The notes under the pieces: generated by a model
Seen by the model: the letters and a program-made list of their open reading frames with translations, nothing else
Told to the model about the DNA's origin: nothing
Database searches by the model: none
Position numbers and translations under genes: made by a program
Assembly (NCBI GenBank): GCA_964602655.1
Contig: CAZRSF010000025.1
Coordinates: forward strand, 6,839-70,838
From: Moduliflexus sp964602655
GTDB taxonomy: Bacteria > Moduliflexota > Moduliflexia > Moduliflexales > Moduliflexaceae
Length of the DNA: 64,000 nucleotides
Reading direction: 5' to 3'
Shown: positions 60,435 to 64,000 of the stretch, piece by piece
Position numbering within the stretch: the stretch's first letter is position 1
Layout of the letters: the number at the start of each line of letters is the position of its first letter

Positions 60435-61871
60435 ATGCAATTAGCGTTATGGAAAAAGCATTTATCAGATGACAGAAACATGGCGGTTGTTGTTATCACC
60501 TTACTGAGCGCGTTCCTGTTAGCAACGATGGGAATGTTCTCAGCCGCGATGGCTGAAGATGTCGTCACTGTCACGTATTGGGATTTTCGTGGACATACTG
60601 CCGACCTGGTCGCGGAAATGATTGCGGATTTCAACGCCAATATCGGCAAAACGCAGGGCATTCAGATTGAATTGTCGAATCATCAGCGGAAATACGATCA
60701 AATTCTGGCGATGTCGCTCGATTCTGGCGATTTACCCGACTTGTTCGTGCAGCGCGAACAATTTATTGAACGTTGCACGCAGGAAAACTTGCTTATCCCC
60801 ATCGAAGAGATGCCGGGCGGTCCGGAGTTTTTGACTGCCTACGGCGTAAAGGAAACGTTTTTACCGAATCTGCATGTCATCAACGGGAAAACGTATTCTG
60901 TTCCGACGCGGCAAATTACGATCAAGCTTGTCTATAATAAAGAATTGTTTGTTAAAGCGGGTTTAGTTGATGCTGCGGGGCAGCCGACTCCGCCGAAAAC
61001 CTGGCAAGACGTGCGTGAATACGCGAAAAAAATCACTGCGTTAGAGCCTGGCGTCACGTATGGCATTATTTTTCCGATGAAAGGCTCGGCCACTGGCGAC
61101 TATACCTACTTCTGGGATTGGAAAATTATTCGTCCGTTTGCGGCGTCGCTCGGTCAATACTATTTTGATTTTCAGAAAGGGCAATATAATTTTAGCGCCT
61201 TCAAGCCAGGATTGGAATTGGCGTTAGCGCTCAAACAGGATGGCAGCGTCGCGCCTGGCGAACTTTCGATTTCCGATGACGCCGCTCGTGTTCGATTCGG
61301 ACAGGAAGGGACAATCGGAATGTATGTCGCCGCCACATGGGATGTTGGCGTTTTTAATGATCAATACCCTGCCAAAATTGATTGGGGAGTCGCGGAGGTG
61401 CCTGTGCTGGATACGCAAGCGACCTATAAAAATCTTGCGACCGTCGTGCCCGGCGTTGTCATTTCCGCAGCCGTGAAAAAGAAAGACCTCGCCAAAGTGA
61501 TGGCAGTGTTTCAATATTTACACAGCGATGCCTGGTTAGCTCGCTTATACGAAGAGGCGAAAGATATGCCGGTACGTCAGGCTGTCATAAGTGCCGCAAA
61601 AAAGACGCCGGATAAAAAAGGATGGGTTGAGTTTTCGCAAAATCCTCACACAGCAGTCTTGCCGTTAGTGCCGAATAACCTGCTGACAGTTTCTGGTCCG
61701 TTATGGTATCAGGTCTTTCAGGATATTTATGACGGGCGTCAGGAGATGGATGCGGCCTTAGCTGATTTGGATCAACGCTATAATGCCGCGTATCAGGCGG
61801 CAATTGCTGACGGAAAACTCGCGCAGGATACATTTCTGATTCCAGAATTCGATCTTCGAATTCTTCCGTAA
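60435..61871 (+). CDS. Extracellular solute-binding protein 3 of a receptor pair
   Basis: 478 residues from the ATG at 60435 (AGGGG upstream). Signal peptide of about 40 residues ending AAMA. Same family as copies 1 and 2 (TYWDFRGHTADLVAEMIADF, LSNHQRKYDQILAMS, KTYSVPTRQITIKLVYNKELF, IGMYVAATWDVG) but clearly more diverged, including in the signal peptide, so it is the oldest split or was acquired separately. It ends with the shared LDQRYNAAYQAAIADGK motif. Sensor copy 3 begins 69 nt downstream. Confidence 0.85.
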   Translation: MQLALWKKHLSDDRNMAVVVITLLSAFLLATMGMFSAAMAEDVVTVTYWDFRGHTADLVAEMIADFNANIGKTQGIQIELSNHQRKYDQILAMSLDSGDLPDLFVQREQFIERCTQENLLIPIEEMPGGPEFLTAYGVKETFLPNLHVINGKTYSVPTRQITIKLVYNKELFVKAGLVDAAGQPTPPKTWQDVREYAKKITALEPGVTYGIIFPMKGSATGDYTYFWDWKIIRPFAASLGQYYFDFQKGQYNFSAFKPGLELALALKQDGSVAPGELSISDDAARVRFGQEGTIGMYVAATWDVGVFNDQYPAKIDWGVAEVPVLDTQATYKNLATVVPGVVISAAVKKKDLAKVMAVFQYLHSDAWLARLYEEAKDMPVRQAVISAAKKTPDKKGWVEFSQNPHTAVLPLVPNNLLTVSGPLWYQVFQDIYDGRQEMDAALADLDQRYNAAYQAAIADGKLAQDTFLIPEFDLRILP

Positions 61872-61940
61872 GTCTATGCTTATTATCATCAGCATGCGAA
61901 TGGAAACGTTCGCATGCTGGCAATAAGGATACTCCCTCGC

Positions 61941-64000
61941 ATGAAAGCCAGTATCAAAACCAAAGCAACGCTTGCCGCCTTCGTGATTGTTCTGCTGACA
62001 ACGATTATCGCAGCAAGCGGTGCATCGCTTCTTCATATTCGACAAACCAGGCGCGGGAACGCTGACCGTCTGCAAAAAGCGATGGGGAGCATTACGCGGC
62101 AGTTACGCGAGCAATTTGATGAACTAACAGCAACATATCACCTGTTTGCGACAGACCCGCAGAATAACTATTTTTTTTATATCTCCATCAAAACGGATTA
62201 TTTCCTCTGGCAGGATAATTTTACGCTTTTACGGTTAGTCGAACAATTGCAGCTTGATCGAATGGCCTTTTATTATGGCATGGCGTCCGGTCCTTCACCC
62301 GGCCAATTGCGGATGTTTTATGAAAAAACAGGCCACTTTATTCAGCTTGATGGCAATGGGAAGCAGAATGCGATTGAAATCAACGATTTTGGCGCGCCGG
62401 ATGCCCAGATATTGCCTGAGCCGCTTACGCCCCCTTTTCCTGAAACCTATCACCCGTCAACGTCGTTCAGCCTGCAAAAACAACGCGACCAATTCTTATT
62501 GATCTCACATTTCGAATTGCGCCGTTTGAGCAACACGAAGGAGAACGGAGACCTGCTGGGTTACTTTATTTTCGAACAGCCTATTTTGCTTGATATCCCC
62601 CTTCTCAACCAGGAATTAGGCGTACACGTCACGCTGTACGATCAGCAGGGACATATCGGACTCGGACATATCCCGCTTCCATCACAGGAGCAACCCTCGC
62701 CAATGCGCGCAGAAGACGGTCTGTTAACATTAACGGATACGCAAGGCCAACCATACGACGCCCTGGTAGCTCCGTTCGAGTTTCAGGGAAAAACGGTCGG
62801 CATGATTTCCGTCAGCATTTCGCAGGCTGAAACCCGGCGAAAAATTATGGAAACCGTAGGGCTGTTGTCGCTGCTCGGCGTTGTGTTGTTACTTCCACTT
62901 TCCATACTCGTCCGCGTCCTTGTCGCTCGGCTGACTCAACCCATCATTACTCTGACAAGGATTTCCGCTGAGATGGCTGAGGGAAAGTTAACCCATACGA
63001 TTCACGCGCATCAGCAAGACGAATTGGGCATTCTTGCCGAAAGTTTCAGCCGCATGCGCGACGAGATTCAGAAGAAGCAGGAAGCGTTAGCCAACGAGCG
63101 CAATTTACTGCGCACCCTGATTGATACGCTGCCAGATATGATTTACGTGAAAGACGTTCAGGGCGGCTTCATCCTTGTCAACCAAGCGCTTGTTCGATCA
63201 ATGGGCAAAACGACGCCTGACGATCTGCTCGGCAAAACTGATTTCGATTTTTCCTCTCGCGAAGAGGCGAATGCCTTCTATCAAGATGAACAATGTATCC
63301 TCTCCACGCGCCAGCCATTGCTTGGTTATGAAGAGCCGAAACACGATCCATTCACAGGAGAGAAGAAATGGATGTTGACCAGCAAAGTCCCCTTTTATAA
63401 TAATCGAGAGCAAATTGCCGGATTAGTGGGGATTAGCCGCGATATTACCCGGATGAAAGACGCGGAAGATACGTTGCGCCAGTGGGCTGAAACCTTAGAA
63501 ATTCGCGTACAAGAACGCACGGCAGAATTAGCGCGGCAAAAGTATATCCTGGACACGTTTATGGCGAACGTGCCGGACAGCATCTATTTTAAAGATCGCG
63601 AAAGCCGCTTTATTCAGGTGAATGCGGCCTTAGCGAAATCGGTCGGCGTGGATGATCCGGCGCAGCTTATCGGCAAAACCGATTTCGATCTCTTCCCGGA
63701 AGCGTTAGCGCGGTCGGCGTATGCAGACGAGCAGCAGATTCTTCACACAGGAGAACCAAAGCTGTCGGTGGAAGAAGCCGATCCGCGAGGCTATTGGCTC
63801 TTGACCAGCAAAATGCCGCTGCGAGACGAGAAGAATGAATTGATCGGCACGTTTGGCATTTCCCGCGACATTACGCCGCTGAAACGCGCCCAGCAGCAGA
63901 TCGAACAATTGAACGAGCAACTCAAACAAGAGAATCTGCGGATGGGCGCGGAACTTGATGTCGCCCGCCGTCTCCAGCAGATGGTGCTGCCGATGCCACA
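61941..64000 (+). CDS. Transmembrane sensor with HAMP, two PAS domains and SpoIIE phosphatase, copy 3, cut by window end
   Basis: Open frame from the ATG at 61941 to the window end, 686 codons visible. TM1 at about 8-30, sensor domain with QNNYFFYISIKTDYFLWQDN, TM2 near 300-325, HAMP, then two PAS domains: about 388-505 (LPDMIYVKDVQGGFILVNQA) and about 533-643 (PDSIYFKDRESRFIQVNAAL). The frame reaches the start of the phosphatase linker (ARRLQQMVLPMP) at the last bases, so the catalytic domain lies beyond the window. The extra PAS distinguishes it from copies 1 and 2. Pairing with binding protein 3 repeats the two-gene unit. Confidence 0.87.
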   Translation, partial: MKASIKTKATLAAFVIVLLTTIIAASGASLLHIRQTRRGNADRLQKAMGSITRQLREQFDELTATYHLFATDPQNNYFFYISIKTDYFLWQDNFTLLRLVEQLQLDRMAFYYGMASGPSPGQLRMFYEKTGHFIQLDGNGKQNAIEINDFGAPDAQILPEPLTPPFPETYHPSTSFSLQKQRDQFLLISHFELRRLSNTKENGDLLGYFIFEQPILLDIPLLNQELGVHVTLYDQQGHIGLGHIPLPSQEQPSPMRAEDGLLTLTDTQGQPYDALVAPFEFQGKTVGMISVSISQAETRRKIMETVGLLSLLGVVLLLPLSILVRVLVARLTQPIITLTRISAEMAEGKLTHTIHAHQQDELGILAESFSRMRDEIQKKQEALANERNLLRTLIDTLPDMIYVKDVQGGFILVNQALVRSMGKTTPDDLLGKTDFDFSSREEANAFYQDEQCILSTRQPLLGYEEPKHDPFTGEKKWMLTSKVPFYNNREQIAGLVGISRDITRMKDAEDTLRQWAETLEIRVQERTAELARQKYILDTFMANVPDSIYFKDRESRFIQVNAALAKSVGVDDPAQLIGKTDFDLFPEALARSAYADEQQILHTGEPKLSVEEADPRGYWLLTSKMPLRDEKNELIGTFGISRDITPLKRAQQQIEQLNEQLKQENLRMGAELDVARRLQQMVLPMP

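Overview
The window is from a Gram-negative, mid-GC bacterium. LptE, a Kdo transferase, undecaprenyl-P sugar transferase, SppA, periplasmic lipoproteins and PEP-CTERM proteins all point to an outer membrane. CcmF points to cytochrome c biogenesis. The mix of exosortase substrates, many short intergenic palindromes, SpoIIE-type signalling and HEAT/NACHT proteins suggests an uncultivated floc, sludge or sediment lineage (KSB3/Modulibacteria-like is a guess, not shown). There are no phage genes, transposases or CRISPR arrays.

Layout. 1-4 kb: 3' part of leuS, lptE, holA. 4-8 kb: a small AT-rich lipoprotein, tRNA-Ala(CGC), and an sppA-histidine kinase operon whose kinase has Gln at the H-box His position. 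8.3-11 kb: a 75-residue PEP-CTERM protein behind a sigma54-type promoter, waaA, a secreted protein, tRNA-Ala(GGC). 11-18 kb: a GspE/PilB ATPase, a VIT-VWA protein, a TetR regulator with two identical 16-bp operators, a lipid kinase. 17.8-28 kb: ccmF, PHP phosphatase, PfkB kinase, adenosine-specific kinase, a polysaccharide-precursor group (nucleotidyltransferase, WecA-like transferase, FAD enzyme), greA, YgjP-type peptidase. 28-33.4 kb: a 1462-residue NACHT-membrane-HEAT protein, two gene remnants and a RelE-type toxin/antitoxin pair. 33.4-38.4 kb: three GT4 glycosyltransferases, a small coiled-coil protein and a UbiA/DPPR-synthase-like prenyltransferase. 38.7-48.4 kb: hemolysin III, L-fucose isomerase-like enzyme, orphan ABC ATPase, MocA-like enzyme, dprA, LysM protein, CpoB-like protein, RNase Z-like protein, tRNA-Leu(CAG).

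48.7-51 kb: a GEMM-like riboswitch with an overlapping terminator, behind a second sigma54-type promoter, precedes a PEP-CTERM gene; then a Crp/Fnr regulator and an ATC-hydrolase-family protein.

51-64 kb is the most unusual part: three tandem pairs, each a periplasmic solute-binding protein followed by a transmembrane sensor with HAMP, PAS and a SpoIIE/PP2C phosphatase. No ABC permease or ATPase accompanies them. A fused remnant of a fourth such locus lies just upstream. I infer that the binding proteins serve as ligand-presenting subunits of receptor phosphatases rather than of transporters.

At least eleven kinds of short inverted repeat are scattered between genes, several abutting start codons and one inside a reading frame. 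Starts were moved downstream of the longest open frame where a Shine-Dalgarno sequence, a signal peptide or family length required it.
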